Assembly (NCBI GenBank): GCA_003427395.1
Contig: BFEA01000004.1
Span: forward strand, 4,655,029 to 4,693,121
Direction of reading: 5' to 3'
DNA length: 38,093 nt
Source of the DNA: Chara braunii
Lineage: Eukaryota; Streptophyta; Charophyceae; Charales; Characeae
In this document: piece after piece, positions 1 to 10,540 of the stretch
Position numbering within the stretch: the stretch's first letter is position 1
Layout: each line of letters begins with the position of its first letter
Position numbers and translations under genes: made by a program
The notes under the pieces: model-generated
Database searches by the model: none
The model's input: only the letters and a program-made list of their open reading frames with translations
Told to the model about the DNA's origin: nothing

Positions 1-290
1 GGGGGGGAGCACACACAGACATTCAGTTGCTGCACACAGACTCTGTCACAGTCTGTGTGTGCTGCCCACCAGATTGTGACAGACTGTCAGTCACACAGAC
101 TGTGACAGAGTCTGTCACACAGACTGTTGGGCACAATCTATGTGTGCTGCCCAAAGGACTGTCTGTCACAGTGTGTGCGCTGCCCAACAGAATGACTGTC
201 ACAGACTGTGACAGAGTTTGTCACATATAGGTCAGTCTGTTGGGCAGCACACACAGACTGTGACAGGCAGTCTGTATGTGCCGTGTGGGA
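1..290. repeat. CACAGACTGTGACAG-type minisatellite
   Basis: Imperfect tandem and inverted copies of short words such as CACAGACTGTGACAG, CTGTCACA and TGCTGCCCAACAG fill this stretch. Because the words occur in both orientations, the array is rich in local inverted repeats. Short ORFs that cross it are Cys/Thr/Val-rich translations of the repeat and are not believable genes. The left border lies outside the window. Confidence 0.8.
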
Positions 291-503
291 GGATGGAGTG
301 GATCTGGTGGGGGGAAATACAATTGCAGAACAGAGAACCCCGCCCCCTCCCCCTCCTACCACATCAGACACTGGGGAGGTTCAGGGGCACCACCTATGCC
401 CCCCCCCCCACCCCTATATATAAAAAAAAATAAAAAAAATACATTTGCGTTCGCTGTTTTTTGGAGCCTGTTCGCGTTTTTTAACGGGGTGCTACGCAAT
501 TCG
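291..503. other. Low-complexity spacer
   Basis: GC-rich, then C-runs and A-runs (around 340-360, 400-415 and 420-440). I see no gene and no recognisable element here. Confidence 0.5.
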
Positions 504-720
504 TATCGATGTTTCATGAGATTGCACACTGTCTTCATGCATAGGTGCAGTGGGTGCAGTTTTTTTTTTTTTTTTTTCCCTTTTTATTCTTCTATCGATG
601 TTTCAGACGATTGCACACTTTGTTCATACATAGGTGCAGTAGGTGCAGTTTCTGTTTTTTTCCTTTTATTTTTGTATCGATGTTTTAGACGATGACACAC
701 TTTTTCATACATTGTTTGAC
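504..720 (+). repeat. ~85-bp tandem repeat, 2.5 units
   Basis: Units begin with TATCGATGTTT at 504, 593 and 675. Each continues with a GA(G/C)ATTGCACAC-like segment, a TTCAT..ATAGGTGCAG segment and a T-rich tract. Spacing is 89 and 82 bases; the third unit is partial. No coding potential is evident. Confidence 0.75.
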
Positions 721-1411
721 TGAGTTCACTCTCCATGCTTCTTCTATTGTGGTGTGTTTATGGTGCAACTATTTCGCCTTGTTTTTCGTTGCCCGTCATG
801 TTGTGTTTTCAAAATTTCTGCAATGAATGTTACTCAATGCTTTTCAATATTGTCGTTGTTTGAAATCATGAACTTGATGTGGTCTTCAACTTGTTTCAAG
901 TTCGTTGTGTGTTTCATTTGCCTCTCATGCAATTGTCAGTAACCCCCAGACAACCCTCTTCAACCCCCAAGGACGACCTTGGCATAACCGACCCCAAGAC
1001 CGGAACCCCCTTCCCCCCCCCCCCCCCAACCCCCCCCCCCAAACCTTTCCCTCGCGAAACCCTTCTCAGCGGCGGAAAACGACCCCGACACTACGATCAA
1101 CTACACCTAAATAAACTCCCCCAAACGAGCCCCTCCCCAGCCCCATATTTTTTTATTTTTTTTTTTTACGGCTGAAATACCTCCACCCACGCCCCCCACC
1201 GGCGAACCCGCCCCACAACCCCCCAAAAAAAATTGTTTAACCCCCACTGGCAGACGGACCCTCCCCGACGCCCGACACCCACCCACCCGAAAAACACTCT
1301 CGAACCCCCCCTCCAACACCGCATACGGACAGCCCGAAGTCTGTACGTACGACCCATACCGGGGCCCGGGGCCCGTACGTACGGTCGTACGGGAGTACGT
1401 ACGGCCCGTAA
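721..1411. other. Spacer with C-rich tract, possibly decayed gag upstream of the CCHC motif
   Basis: 721-940 is AT-rich with no clear feature. 950-1330 is C-rich and in one + frame reads Pro/Arg/Asn-rich, as linkers before a gag zinc knuckle often do, but poly-C, poly-T (1147-1166) and stops break it. 1340-1410 holds clustered CGTACG words and a GGGCCCGGGGCCC palindrome. A TAA lies directly before the ATG at 1412. Gag remnant is a weak inference. Confidence 0.3.
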
Positions 1412-1703
1412 ATGTGCGGGCATATACACAGAGGCGCAGCCCCCGCTCCAGTAGGGGGCACGGCGGCAACTAACGTAAGTGTTTGTTACACGTGTCATCA
1501 GCCCGGGCACATAGCCCGGGACTGTCCCCACCGTCTCACGCAAACAAGAACCGCACCAGCAGCTGCAGCACCAATTGCTAACGGACCTGGCCGGGTGGCC
1601 ACAATGGTAGAGGAAACCGACAGTGGGGCAAGCCCGTTGGGAGTCATGGAGGAAGTGGCGGAGCTTATCCTGCTCGACCAGTACATATCGTTGGGATACC
1701 CGG
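1412..1703 (+). pseudogene. gag: gag nucleocapsid fragment with CCHC zinc knuckle (host element H, 5' part)
   Basis: The reading frame contains a C-x2-C-x4-H-x4-C zinc knuckle at 1484-1525, the RNA-packaging motif of retroelement Gag, within CYTCHQPGHIARDC. After the knuckle come an Ala/Pro-rich linker and an acidic segment. The frame is cut at 1703 by element G. Across the CCGG duplication it resumes at 23450 and runs 15 more codons to TAA at 23494-23496. A TAA directly precedes the ATG at 1412, so the capsid part of this gag is missing or lies in another frame upstream. Identity as gag is secure; the start is not. Confidence 0.8.
1700..1703. repeat. Target-site duplication CCGG, left copy
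   Basis: CCGG directly before the TGTAGG terminus; the matching CCGG is at 23446-23449 directly after CGACA. Deleting element G and one CCGG keeps the gag frame open through the junction, which supports these exact ends. Confidence 0.9.
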
Positions 1704-1714
1704 TGTAGGTGCGA

Positions 1715-1732
1715 ATACCCTTACAAGGGTAT
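1715..1732 (+). other. LTR-terminal hairpin ATACCCTT/AAGGGTAT
   Basis: An 8-bp perfect inverted repeat with a 2-nt spacer sits 11 bases inside the LTR terminus. It recurs in the 3' LTR at 14687-14704 (outer pair changed), at the broken end of the nested copy near 16403-16416, and in the solo LTR at 36113-36130, the right place for a terminus-linked structural signal. Confidence 0.7.
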
Positions 1733-2726
1733 CCGCCATGGTTTTTGCAAATGACAGGAAATAAGTCTGGATCAAAGTCTAAGTATACCGCGCTAGTCGC
1801 AGCCGCGTCTGTGATTTGCGTTGTCTGGATGGTTGACTACAGTAAAGAGTGCGTGGGCGCGCAGGTTTGAGGCGCGCGTGATTCCGTTTCTACCGTTGGT
1901 TATAAAGTCGGCACGGACGCCGGTCGGTTCGTTTCTAATTTTACTTTTATTCTATTTTTGTTTATTCTTGATTAGACTGGGATTAAGGATATTTTTTCTT
2001 GGTCGGTATGTTTGATTGAGCTACGCGTCCGTACGGAGGACGACCTTGACGGCGGCGACGACGACCGCGGTAGGTCTTGGCACTCGGAGTGGCCCGAGTG
2101 GCGGCCATGGTATAGCCTGGTAAGTCGGCGCAGACGCTGGGCGGCCGCGCGCACGGTTGTAGGCAGAGACGAGGCTCAGGCCAATTTCCTTGGCCCTGAG
2201 CGTGGCGCCACACCGCCTTAGATGGCACTCCGCTGATGTTGGTCTCGGACTTGGGCTCAGCCTTATGGGTTACGATATTGGGCTTACACGGCGGAGGTTC
2301 AGGGATCGAGGCCAGCGGGCGTTGGCACGGCAGCATCGGAGCAGCCTGGAGCGAAACCTGAGGGGTTGCGGGCCTTGCGGGGCTATCCCCCTCGGTTTTG
2401 TTTACGGGCGCGGCGGCGGGCCTAATCCGCGGGGTGGGCAAGCTGCCAGCAGCCCCGCGGTTCCCCGACGTCTATTTTTATTTTATTTCCCTTTCGTTTA
2501 TTGTTCTTGGTCCCTTTGTTATCGTGTCCCGTTTCGGGACGCGAGACTGCGATAGGATCGCGTGGGGTGTGTTGCATTCGTGGGATTGCCTTAAGTGCAA
2601 TTACAAGTTATCTCTGTGACTGCGCCGAAAATTGCCCTCGTTTAATTACGTTCTTCTAGTAACCCGACTGGTTCCTTACCACGTCACACTCTGGGACGCG
2701 GTACCGTGGCAGGCGCCGGGACATAA

Positions 2727-2797
2727 GAGCCTAGCTTGGTGGGTATACCGTTGAACTGTTGAAATACGTACCTGTGTTCGAATCCAGATGATGGAGC
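2727..2797 (+). other. tRNA-like pol III box pair inside the LTR
   Basis: TAGCTTGGTGGG (2732-2743) resembles a tRNA A box and GTTCGAATCC (2776-2785) is an excellent match to the B box GGTTCGANTCC. The segment has a tRNA-like layout, but the T stem, anticodon stem and acceptor do not pair well, so it is not a functional tRNA. The equivalent in the 3' LTR (about 17282-17350) has GTTTGAATCC. A tRNA-derived SINE or relic captured by the LTR is possible; chance is not excluded. Confidence 0.35.
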
Positions 2798-3436
2798 TTA
2801 ACGCATAAAACCCAGGGTTCTGGGCTGCCCGAGCCTGCGCAAGCTGAGAAGTGCCACGGGTGTAGGGCCCAGGCCATGTCCTCGGGACATCCGTTAGAGA
2901 TTGGAACGTTACAGGGAAGGTTAGCGCGGCCCCTGTGCAAGGGCCAAGAGCATAAGTTGGCAACCCGACAGCCAACTGTTTTTCGTTTTCAGTTTTTGAG
3001 TGTCAAAAGCCGCCTCTCTACCCGATCGGAGTGCATAGTGGTGGAGCAGCGGTAGGATGGACAGCGGGCACTAGCGTTAGGCCAGAGGGGTGTGAGGTAG
3101 TGAAGGAGGAGGCAGGCAGCGAGCGGCGGGCGCCGGCACAGCGGGGCGATGGGCAGGAGGAAAAAGGTGGGGACGGGGGTGAACCCGGACGGGTACGCGC
3201 GCCAGATGCGCAGTGAGGGAGATGGGCGCTATGTGACCAGCAGCAGCGAGCGGTGAGGGCGCTGGCACTATAGAGCGGCAACACTGGCACTGTGGCGCGG
3301 TGAGGCGACGGGCAGCAACAGGGAGGAGTAGAGAGACGATAGAGGGGGTGAACCTGGGCGCATTCCGTGCCGGGTTCATTCGGATCAAACTGAGATGGCA
3401 GTGAGTAGGCTGGGCGCAGCCTGTGACGGACGGGGT

Positions 3437-3816
3437 GCTCTATTCCCAATTGAATCGAGCAAGGTAGGGGACGAGACTGGGGTTTCAAAGGGGGGCGAAC
3501 GTAATCCCGGGGTCAGATTTGGTGGTGGATCAGTGGAGTTAGAGGTTAGTGAGAGAGGAGGAGCGTCGGGATATGGCGGGGGGAGGAAAAGCGAGGAGTG
3601 AAAGGTCGAGATTTCACCCGATTCTGGATAGAATAGAGTGGGAGGAGGTGGTAGAGTGCGGTTTTCAGGTCGGCCGAAATCAGTGGTACTGTTAGTTTTA
3701 GCTATAGATGAGTAGGATGAGAGTTAGTAAAGGCAGGGGCTGCGCCGGGATATGGCAAATGGACGAAGGAGAGGAGCGGGAAAGGAAATTTTTGCTCGAT
3801 TCTCAGCGAAATCGAG
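3437..3816 (+). repeat. CTCGATT/AATCGAG hairpin family in purine-rich LTR block
   Basis: Three spaced inverted repeats occur in a G/A-rich block: 3437-3460 (GCTCTATTC/GAATCGAGC, one mismatch), 3621-3634 (ATTCT/AGAAT) and 3795-3816 (CTCGATT/AATCGAG). In the 3' LTR the first is a perfect 9-bp stem (17992-18015). The solo LTR has a related 12-bp stem with AAA loop at 34253-34279. No ORF of note overlaps. Confidence 0.6.
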
Positions 3817-4299
3817 CGGGGCAAAGTGTTGGATGGAGGGTTGGGTAGCCGCGAGTTAGGTAGTAAGGATAGTTTTGGGTGTTAGTGGGAGGACTTAGCG
3901 ATTCGATAAAGAGGAGTCGCACAGCAAGGGAGGAGTGAGTTGAAGTGCCATGTATTTGGCCGTTTTTTTGCGGTAAATTCATTGCATGTTTATATATCTT
4001 TGCTTTTGTTTTTTTTGGTCAGTGTTGTTTGCTTATACTGATGTTAGGAAGCAACCTTTCTGGTCGAGATGTTAGAGGTATGGCCTGATTCTGACCGAGG
4101 GTGGTGGAGAGAGGGGGCACCTACCTGGGTGGGGAAGGAATTGGAGTCGGGAAGCTGCCACCCGCCGGACCAGGTACACCGGGGTGGGGGGCGCTCGGAT
4201 TCTGGAGGACTGTACTGCCGATGGGTGATGACGCACGTTAGACGAAGTGATTGCTGGCTCACGGGGTGGTAGGAGCCAGCAGTCGCGGGGCGCGATCGT

Positions 4300-5100
4300 G
4301 GCAGGGGTGGGGTGCCCGGACATCATCGTCTGTGCTCTACTGCTGGCCGGTGTACAAGTGTGTCGCTCGCCTCAATAGCTAGAGTAGTTTGTGCGTGCCC
4401 CTGCCGGTGGCAACAGCCTGCAGGAGTCGGGATCCTCACGTGTCTAGAACCAGCTGTTGGGATGGTAGGGTTGTAGCCCATAGCCGTGTGCGAGCCTGCT
4501 GGTGAAGGCTGGGGGTTGCAGCAGTTAAGTCCGATTGATGTTGTTGTTGCCCGGTGATGCTCGGGATTGCGGTGGGCCACAACGCCTAGCTGCTGCATGT
4601 GGCAACCTGCGCACGCTGTCCTGGGAGGATTACTGCAGTCATCGTAAGGGAACGGTACAATAGGAGTGAAGGAAGGGCTGGCAACAACTACTGTTAGCTG
4701 TTGGCCACGGCATACTACGGCTAGCTACTGCGAATAGTGGCTGCTATCTATTGGTTGGGCCCGGACGCCGCTTCTCCTAGACTGCGGACTATGTTTTCAG
4801 TAGGGGTGAGGGACTGGTGAAGGACGAGGCTGCTGCGTACTGCAGCTGTTGCTAACTGCACGGAGTTGTTGCGTATTGTTTGTTGCTGCTGCGGACTGCG
4901 CAACGGCTACTGGCTGTTACGACAGACTGTACACGGGCTGGTGTCGTAGACTGTGCGTTGTTGCCGCCCTTGGCTGTCCACAGGCCACGACTGACTGGTG
5001 GAGGTCGTCTTCGGCTGACACCTGCTGTTGACTACTGTTAACTGTTGCGGCTGCGACGCTGCGGTGGATGGGCGCAGGGAAGTGGCCGGGCTAGAAGGAG
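4300..5100 (+). other. CTG/ACTG-rich LTR block, no gene
   Basis: Short words such as GCTGCTG, GACTGC and CTGTTGCTAACTGC recur without strict period. The short ORFs here are Cys/Ala-rich translations of the words. The same block is at about 18860-19620 in the 3' LTR. Confidence 0.5.
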
Positions 5101-5707
5101 GGGGTTATTGTTGCGAGTTGGGAAGTCGTCAGGAGAGTTGAGTTTAATAGTTTGACTTTGGACTGATCAAGTTGTACTCTTGGCCATCATTGTGGGGCCC
5201 TCAGGCACTGAAGACTTCAAGGCCCTCTCACGCGAGTCTGAGTGCACCCCTCTTGTATCTGAGAGACTAAAACCTCTTCTTCTACCCTTCTTACTCTCAG
5301 TCTAGTCCATTGGTCCGGAGAAGAAGGCGGCACGCGGGATTGCAACCCGTAATCCGCGCCAAGGCCTCCGTGGGAGGTTCGCCCCACCGATTGCGGGAGC
5401 TCTGCCGGAACTCAGGAGGAGTTCTAAAGGCAGGGAACTCAGAGGTAGCCCTTGCATTCCCTTATAAACTCAGTGTAACCCCTACCTATAAATCCTCCCT
5501 ATGTATTGGTTGACTGTATTGTATACAACCCTTACTTTGACTTCGGGATTGACTTTCAAGACTCAAATCAGGCTAAGTAAAGGAATGCATGTATGATGGC
5601 AGTTTCAGTTTCCTTGATTGTCTGAAAGCAAATTGTCACAGGGGGTTGCATCAAGGGAAAGGCTGGGAGGAAGACAGTTTTGCTTGCGATTGAACGGGTC
5701 TTATAGG

Positions 5708-6526
5708 GTCAGACATTTTTTCTAAAATGAATGGCCTGACTGCTGTGTTTTGTTCTGTTTTCTGAAGGACCGAGCATTGTTTCTAAGGCGAATGGCTTGT
5801 TCGATGTGTTTCTTTAGTTGTGTCAGACATTGTTTCTAAGATGAATGACCTGGCTGCTTTGTTTTTGAGGGGTATTGGTTGCTTGACTTCTGAGGACCAG
5901 ACATTATTTCTAAGACGAATGGTCTGGTCACTGTTTACTTGGGTGGTTTCCAGACAGTCTCTGGGTTAGACCTAGGGTGCTCTGCTTTTTTGTGTGTGCT
6001 GAAAACAGGAGAGCCGAGTATTGTTTCTAAGACGAATGGCTTAACTCTCTTTGGTTGTTTTATTTTGAGGGAGGGTTCAGGCCAAAGGACTAGACATTGT
6101 TTCTAAGACGAATTGTCTAAGTCTTAGGCCACAGGACTATAATGAGAACAAAGGAATATGATTCTTTATAATGTTATATATATGTACCTATATGTGAACA
6201 AGGCCAGTCAGGCATTGTTTCTAAGACGAATGACCTGACTATAGCCTTATCACAAGCGAAGGGAGTATAATCAAGAGTTATAACTGAAGGTAAGTTGGGC
6301 AGGCTGAGCCTTGTTTCTAAGACGAATGACCCAGCCCTACGCCTTCCTTAAGGTGCAGAAAGATATATATAACTTGGCTATTTAAACAGTTTAGGGCGAC
6401 TAAGCATGGTTTCTAAGATGAATGACTTAGTCATATACCCAATGAAGAGAAAAGTAGTTGTGCAACCTGTTCGTGTATACCTAAGGCAGAGGGTTGACAT
6501 TGTTTCTAAGACGAATGACCAGTCCC
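5708..6526 (+). repeat. Hairpin array, 10 units, conserved loop with covarying stems (5' LTR)
   Basis: Ten units share the core ATTGTTTCTAAGACGAATG or close variants, at about 5708, 5767, 5821, 5894, 6010, 6087, 6206, 6300, 6398 and 6490. The flanking arms differ between units but pair within most of them: GTCAG/CTGAC in the first, CCAGAC/GTCTGG in the fourth, GTCAGG/CCTGAC in the seventh, GACTAAG/CTTAGTC in the ninth. The core adds ATT/AAT pairs, usually with one bulged purine on the 3' side. Units 5, 8 and 10 pair poorly. Spacing is irregular, 54 to 119 bases. Function unknown. Confidence 0.85.
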
Positions 6527-6837
6527 AATGCCCTATGTAAGCAGGGTGTAAAGGGTTAAATCATTGAAGGGCTATTAACTATTGTTTGCTAAGTTTGACT
6601 TGGGGATGACGAGAGCACTTACCTTTGTGGTTTGGCATTGCATGTGGATGAGTGAGGCTACTACTTGGTCTGAGTTGCAGTTTGACAGGTAGTTGTTATA
6701 GTTGCTCGCCACGTGCAAGAGCGATAAGAGTTAGGTCGATTCCTGCATTTTTTTAGCTAAGTTTTTTTACTTAGATCAATTCTCGCATTTTATGAGATCT
6801 TTTGTTATACTTGGCTTTGTATAAATTTTGGTAAGCT

Positions 6838-7140
6838 ATTTTTTCTACGGGAAGCGCTGCCGAAATTTCTTCAAATCCAAGGAGTTAGTTACAATTTTGA
6901 CTTGTCAAAGTTCGACTTGTCTAAAGTTTATGTATGACTTAGTAAAAATCTGGAAAGTCTCCTTTTCTAAAAGGAGTGCTGCCCAAATTTTTGCTAAATC
7001 AGGGAGTTAGACAAAATTGGACTTTGAAAAGTGAAAGACTATTTTTGGTTTCATATTTGGGCTGATATAAATTCTGAAAAGACACTTTTTCTACGGGAAG
7101 CGCTGCCGAAATTTTCTTGATTTAGGGGAGATAGATTATA
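6838..7140 (+). repeat. ~120-bp tandem repeat, 3 units (CTACGGGAAGCGCTGCCGAA)
   Basis: Units at about 6838, 6959 and 7083 share TTTTTCTA, a GGGAAGCGCTGCCGAAATTT-like segment (middle unit changed to AGGAGTGCTGCCCAAATTT) and an AGGGAGTTAG-like tail. Between them AATTTTGACTT and TTCGACTTGTC words recur. The same three units are at about 21383-21680 and, in reverse, at about 31270-31560. Confidence 0.8.
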
Positions 7141-7379
7141 TTTTGACAGGTGGTGATTCTGGCAATCCACCCTGTATAGGGGAGATTGTGTCAGGGTCTA
7201 CCTTTGCTTTGGACACTGTTTAAAGGTAGATTCAGGCTTAGTCAATTAGGATGATTGAGTGAGATCGTGAGATGGAGTTGTATTCTCCATGGACTTATAG
7301 GTTTAGCCTGGGGATTGACCTGTCTTGTATTACAGGTCCTCTTGATCGTATTGATTAAGGATTTGGACTAGGTTCACCT

Positions 7380-7419
7380 TGATCCTACAAGGATCACCTT
7401 CTGTTATCACTGATAACAG
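7380..7419 (+). other. Two adjacent perfect hairpins in LTR
   Basis: TGATCCT-ACA-AGGATCA (7380-7396) is followed four bases later by CTGTTATC-ACT-GATAACAG (7401-7419). The 3' LTR has both (21920-21936 and 21941-21959), with the loops changed and the stems intact. The solo LTR keeps the second (30973-30991), while its first is decayed. Confidence 0.7.
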
Positions 7420-7777
7420 GTCGGTTGCCGATTCGTCGGTTTACGATTCAACTCCAATTCACTCCTGCCACTCAACCTAAAGACTTTAGCCATGTGATTG
7501 AACTGTTTTGTTGTGTTTTCACCCGGACTTTATTGAATGGTCATCCAACAAAAATACTGAGTATTTATTTAGGAGTTGCACGAGTGAGGCTTGTATGGCT
7601 AAAGCGAGGGGTATGAGTGCAAAAAATGGTTGAAGTTGACCCCGTGTAGTGCGTGGATTTTTGATTGAATCTTTGATGTGATTGCAGGTGCGTTTGTGGT
7701 TCGGACTCTGGATGTGATTGTCTGCGATTACATACATATGTGGTTGAGAGGAGCCCCACTATGACTGTGAGAAGTGA

Positions 7778-7800
7778 TCGTCCTATATAATTAACCCTCA
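7778..7800 (+). promoter_or_regulatory. Possible TATA-type promoter element of the LTR
   Basis: CCTATATAATTAACCCTCATATA in the last sixth of the LTR, repeated near 22333 in the 3' LTR, is the best TATA-like candidate upstream of the primer-binding site. No start site can be shown from sequence. Confidence 0.3.
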
Positions 7801-8414
7801 TATACTTACGAGTACCCTGAGTATTTGAGAGACCTGCCGTATTTGTGCATAAGGGCTATCCGGATTTTGTCTTGAGAGAGAAGGGAGTTTTCCTTTTTAC
7901 CCTTGCTTTTTAGGGGTTGTATGGTTGGACGTTATAGTCTGTGGCAACCGTCAAAGTCAAACCCCTTGACTTTCGCTCAGGCCCGGAAAGGGACTCATCT
8001 CCAGGGCAGTAAGAAACGACTGCCACCACAGGTATGGACCTGCGTACCACCCGCTCTGCATAAGGTGCAGAAGAGGGTGTGTGATCTTCAACCGCCGATG
8101 GCAGTTGTCCAGCGTCGAGAGATCAACCCTGAAGGCGCATGTCAGCCGACACTTGAGTGTCGAACGCGACCCTCGAGATTAACGAGGATCGCCTGAGTAT
8201 GGGTACTACATAGTACGCCATTGTTGTGACTGCCTGCGTCCGCTTGCATTGCGAGTCGATATGAATTAGCCCTGCGTCTGCGCGGTTTTATACTAAGTCC
8301 CACGTGCGACGCCTATCCGACTTCTACGACGGAAAAATATGGGATGGCTACCGAGGGGCTAGGAGCGTTGTGGCGTTGTTTGTGTTGCGTTGTTCGTGTG
8401 GGTCGTTTCGTGCG

Positions 8415-8433
8415 TATGTGTGTGTGTGTGTGT
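8415..8433 (+). repeat. TG dinucleotide microsatellite in LTR
   Basis: TG run, matched at about 22967-22990 in the 3' LTR and by a CA run at 29946-29965 in the reverse solo LTR. Confidence 0.8.
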
Positions 8434-8905
8434 TGTTGTTTTGTGGTTGTTAGAGTGCTGTGCACGTGGTGTGTGGGATGCGTCCTAGTCGACCGGCGTC
8501 GAGCTGCGCTTGGGACTTCATCCCCTCAAGATGTCAGTTCGCGTACGGGCCCGATAGGCGTAATACCGCGCGTACCCCCTATGCTACAGCGAACGAGAAA
8601 CGCCCTCGGCTGGTCCACCTCTGCGATTGCAACCGAGTAACTTTCGTACTGTGGACTGGTAGCTCGGCGGGGTTACGCCCACCGAAGGGAGGTGACAGCT
8701 CCCGTAAGGTGGAGGTAAGTTGTGCCTCGCGTAGGCCCTATCCTGTCGCAGGGGCTTGTGAGAGGTATGGCTGGCGCACTCGGCCGGAGCGGCCTAAGGA
8801 AGCTCCATGTGTGTGTTCGTGACGAGATTGGTCCAACTCCTGCGTGACGCGGCCGGGAGGGTCCTGCGCTGTCATGAACGGTGCCAGACCGATGCGCTCG
8901 ACAGG

Positions 8906-8924
8906 TGGCGCCGTTGCTGGGGAT
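8906..8924 (+). other. Primer-binding site, tRNA-Asp-like
   Basis: TGGCGCCGTTGCTGGGGAT begins 2 nt after the CGACA end of the 5' LTR. It matches, with one difference, the PBS described for Athila/Tat-like plant elements, complementary to the 3' end of tRNA-Asp (from memory). It fixes element G as + strand. Confidence 0.8.
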
Positions 8925-10540
8925 AACGGTCGCCTACCGTTGTCCCTGGTGGAACGACATCGGGGTATGGGATTGTGAGAACTAGACAAAACGAGAGGTT
9001 TTTGTTGAGCCTTTATGGTTAATCGATTGAAGGTGTTGGATGGAAAGCGAGTAAGGGTTGTTTGTGTGAGTTGGTTATGTTCGGTGCGGCAAGGGTGGCG
9101 CGAAAGGGACAAGTTTTCACTATGCGCCCACGTACGTTGACTATGCGCGCACGTACTTCGATTATGCACCTGCGTACCTTGACTAGTATGACGATAGTTG
9201 GAGTGGATATCTCTTCGGATCCCGATGGTTGATGGGTTTGGATGATGACTTGCATGCTTGGTACAACTAAGGTAGGATGAGGTTGTATCAACAAAGCTAA
9301 GTGTGGTGGTTGCGGGAGTTGGCCGCGTAAGGTGCTCATAATGGCTAAGGGAAGTTACCCGAGCGGTCAAGGGTGCAGTATAGCACTTTGGCTTTACGGC
9401 GAGGCATAGGATGAGTAAAAGCAAGCCTACTATGTTAGAAGTCGTCAAGGGACTTCGATGAGAGTTAGGCTAGGGATGTTGAAAGCCTGTATGAGTATGA
9501 ATTGGGATCCTGGAATTTAGGTTCTAAGCAGTTGCTCGAGTCGTATAGCCATAGAAGTCTGAGGCTTGCTCCGCATGGCATGCTTGAAATTAGGCGTATA
9601 AGGCAGTAAAGAGATGCAGTGAGTACCGTGGTAAGGCCCCAATAGAAAGGACTACGGGAAGTAGTAGACTTGTATGACGCCTGATAGTGGAGGGTATATT
9701 ATGTTATTTATGGTAGACCATTGCTTTGAGCCCCTTCCAGGTTTGGATCATCCACTTAGGAAGCTAAAAGACTTGAGACCTTTTGTTTTGAGAATGCCAT
9801 TTTGAGTCGTATATTGGACTCATCCATGGATGCCAGACCTTGTAGGCCTAGTTTACGCCTAATTATATGGAGTTATATGTTTAATTAGATACCCTTTTCA
9901 GGAGTATTTCGTGTGGGTTATCTTATTGGGATTATATCGGGGATCTGATCAATCTGTAGAAATTTATATGAACGACTCCAGTCCAGCAATTGGCTCATGG
10001 TTGGCCACTACAGTCTGCATGTATAGATGAACAAGCTAGTCGTGACTGCACCTAAAGTATGTACACATCTAGCTCAGTCTCTATATACAAGAAACCCTGA
10101 CCTTACTGACGTATAGGCGAACCAGTCCTCACTCACTCACTGCCCCCTGGTTTCAGCTATACGGCTGGCCTATCTACAACCTAAATTACTTTACCGGACC
10201 ATTATAGCGAAACTCCTCCCCATATCTAACCTATACACATATACACATCAAAGTACATGTCTGCCCTGACTCACATAATATACAACTAGCCAGTACAGGG
10301 TTAGGGTCACGCAACGGTTAGCCTGCTACTCCAATTTCCAGATCAGTACACATACAACTAGATTTTTACCAACAACGAACCCAGGATCTAAAGCATTCGA
10401 TTACCAAAACTTCCCAACTCAGGGGTTAGGATGAATCCCCACTACATCCTACTGTACTTTCTCTGCCCTAGTCATCTCATCTACCCTCTCCGCGCTCTTG
10501 ATCATCTGGCTCACCCTAATGGTCATCTCATTCAGCGCCA
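8925..10540 (+). other. Non-coding leader of element G interior, with 21-bp tandem repeat
   Basis: At 9124-9186 three 21-base units of the form TATGCGC.CACGTAC.T.GA occur in tandem. A minus-strand ORF crossing 8738-9448 spans the LTR end and the PBS and so is not a gene. 9360-9410 has a partial resemblance to a class II tRNA A-box region but no B box. The rest, to 10540, shows no ORF above about 60 codons and no further repeat. Confidence 0.6.

Larger units (their letters stand above)
1704..8903 (+). repeat. 5' LTR of element G (7.2 kb)
   Basis: Starts TGTAGGTGCGAATACCC and ends CCGATGCGCTCGACA, with TG..CA borders. The same sequence recurs at 14676-23445 and, in reverse, at 29475-36141. Blocks in order: terminal hairpin (1715-1732); GC-rich block (1850-2470); tRNA-like block (2727-2797); purine-rich block with CTCGATT hairpins (3050-3960); CTG/ACTG-rich block (4300-5080); hairpin array (5708-6526); three-unit tandem repeat (6838-7140); paired hairpins (7380-7419); TATA-like sequence near 7785; TG microsatellite (8415-8433). 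ORFs in it are short and I accept none as a gene. 7 kb is very long for an LTR. Confidence 0.9.

Noticed and set aside
1983-2441. 152-codon minus-strand ORF, open in both LTRs (also 16538-16996)
   Set aside because: The two copies differ by about 14 residues, which looks unconstrained; it lies in GC-rich sequence where long ORFs arise easily, and both copies derive from one recent template.
2190-2555. 121-codon + ORF in the 5' LTR
   Set aside because: Not kept open in the 3' LTR copy.
5708-6526. CRISPR array
   Set aside because: Repeats are imperfect, irregularly spaced, and the context is a eukaryotic LTR; no cas genes.
9360-9410. tRNA-like A-box segment (CCGAGCGGTCAAGGGTG)
   Set aside because: No B box or closing stems follow.
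8738-9448. 236-codon minus-strand ORF
   Set aside because: It runs across the LTR end and the primer-binding site and shows no motif.
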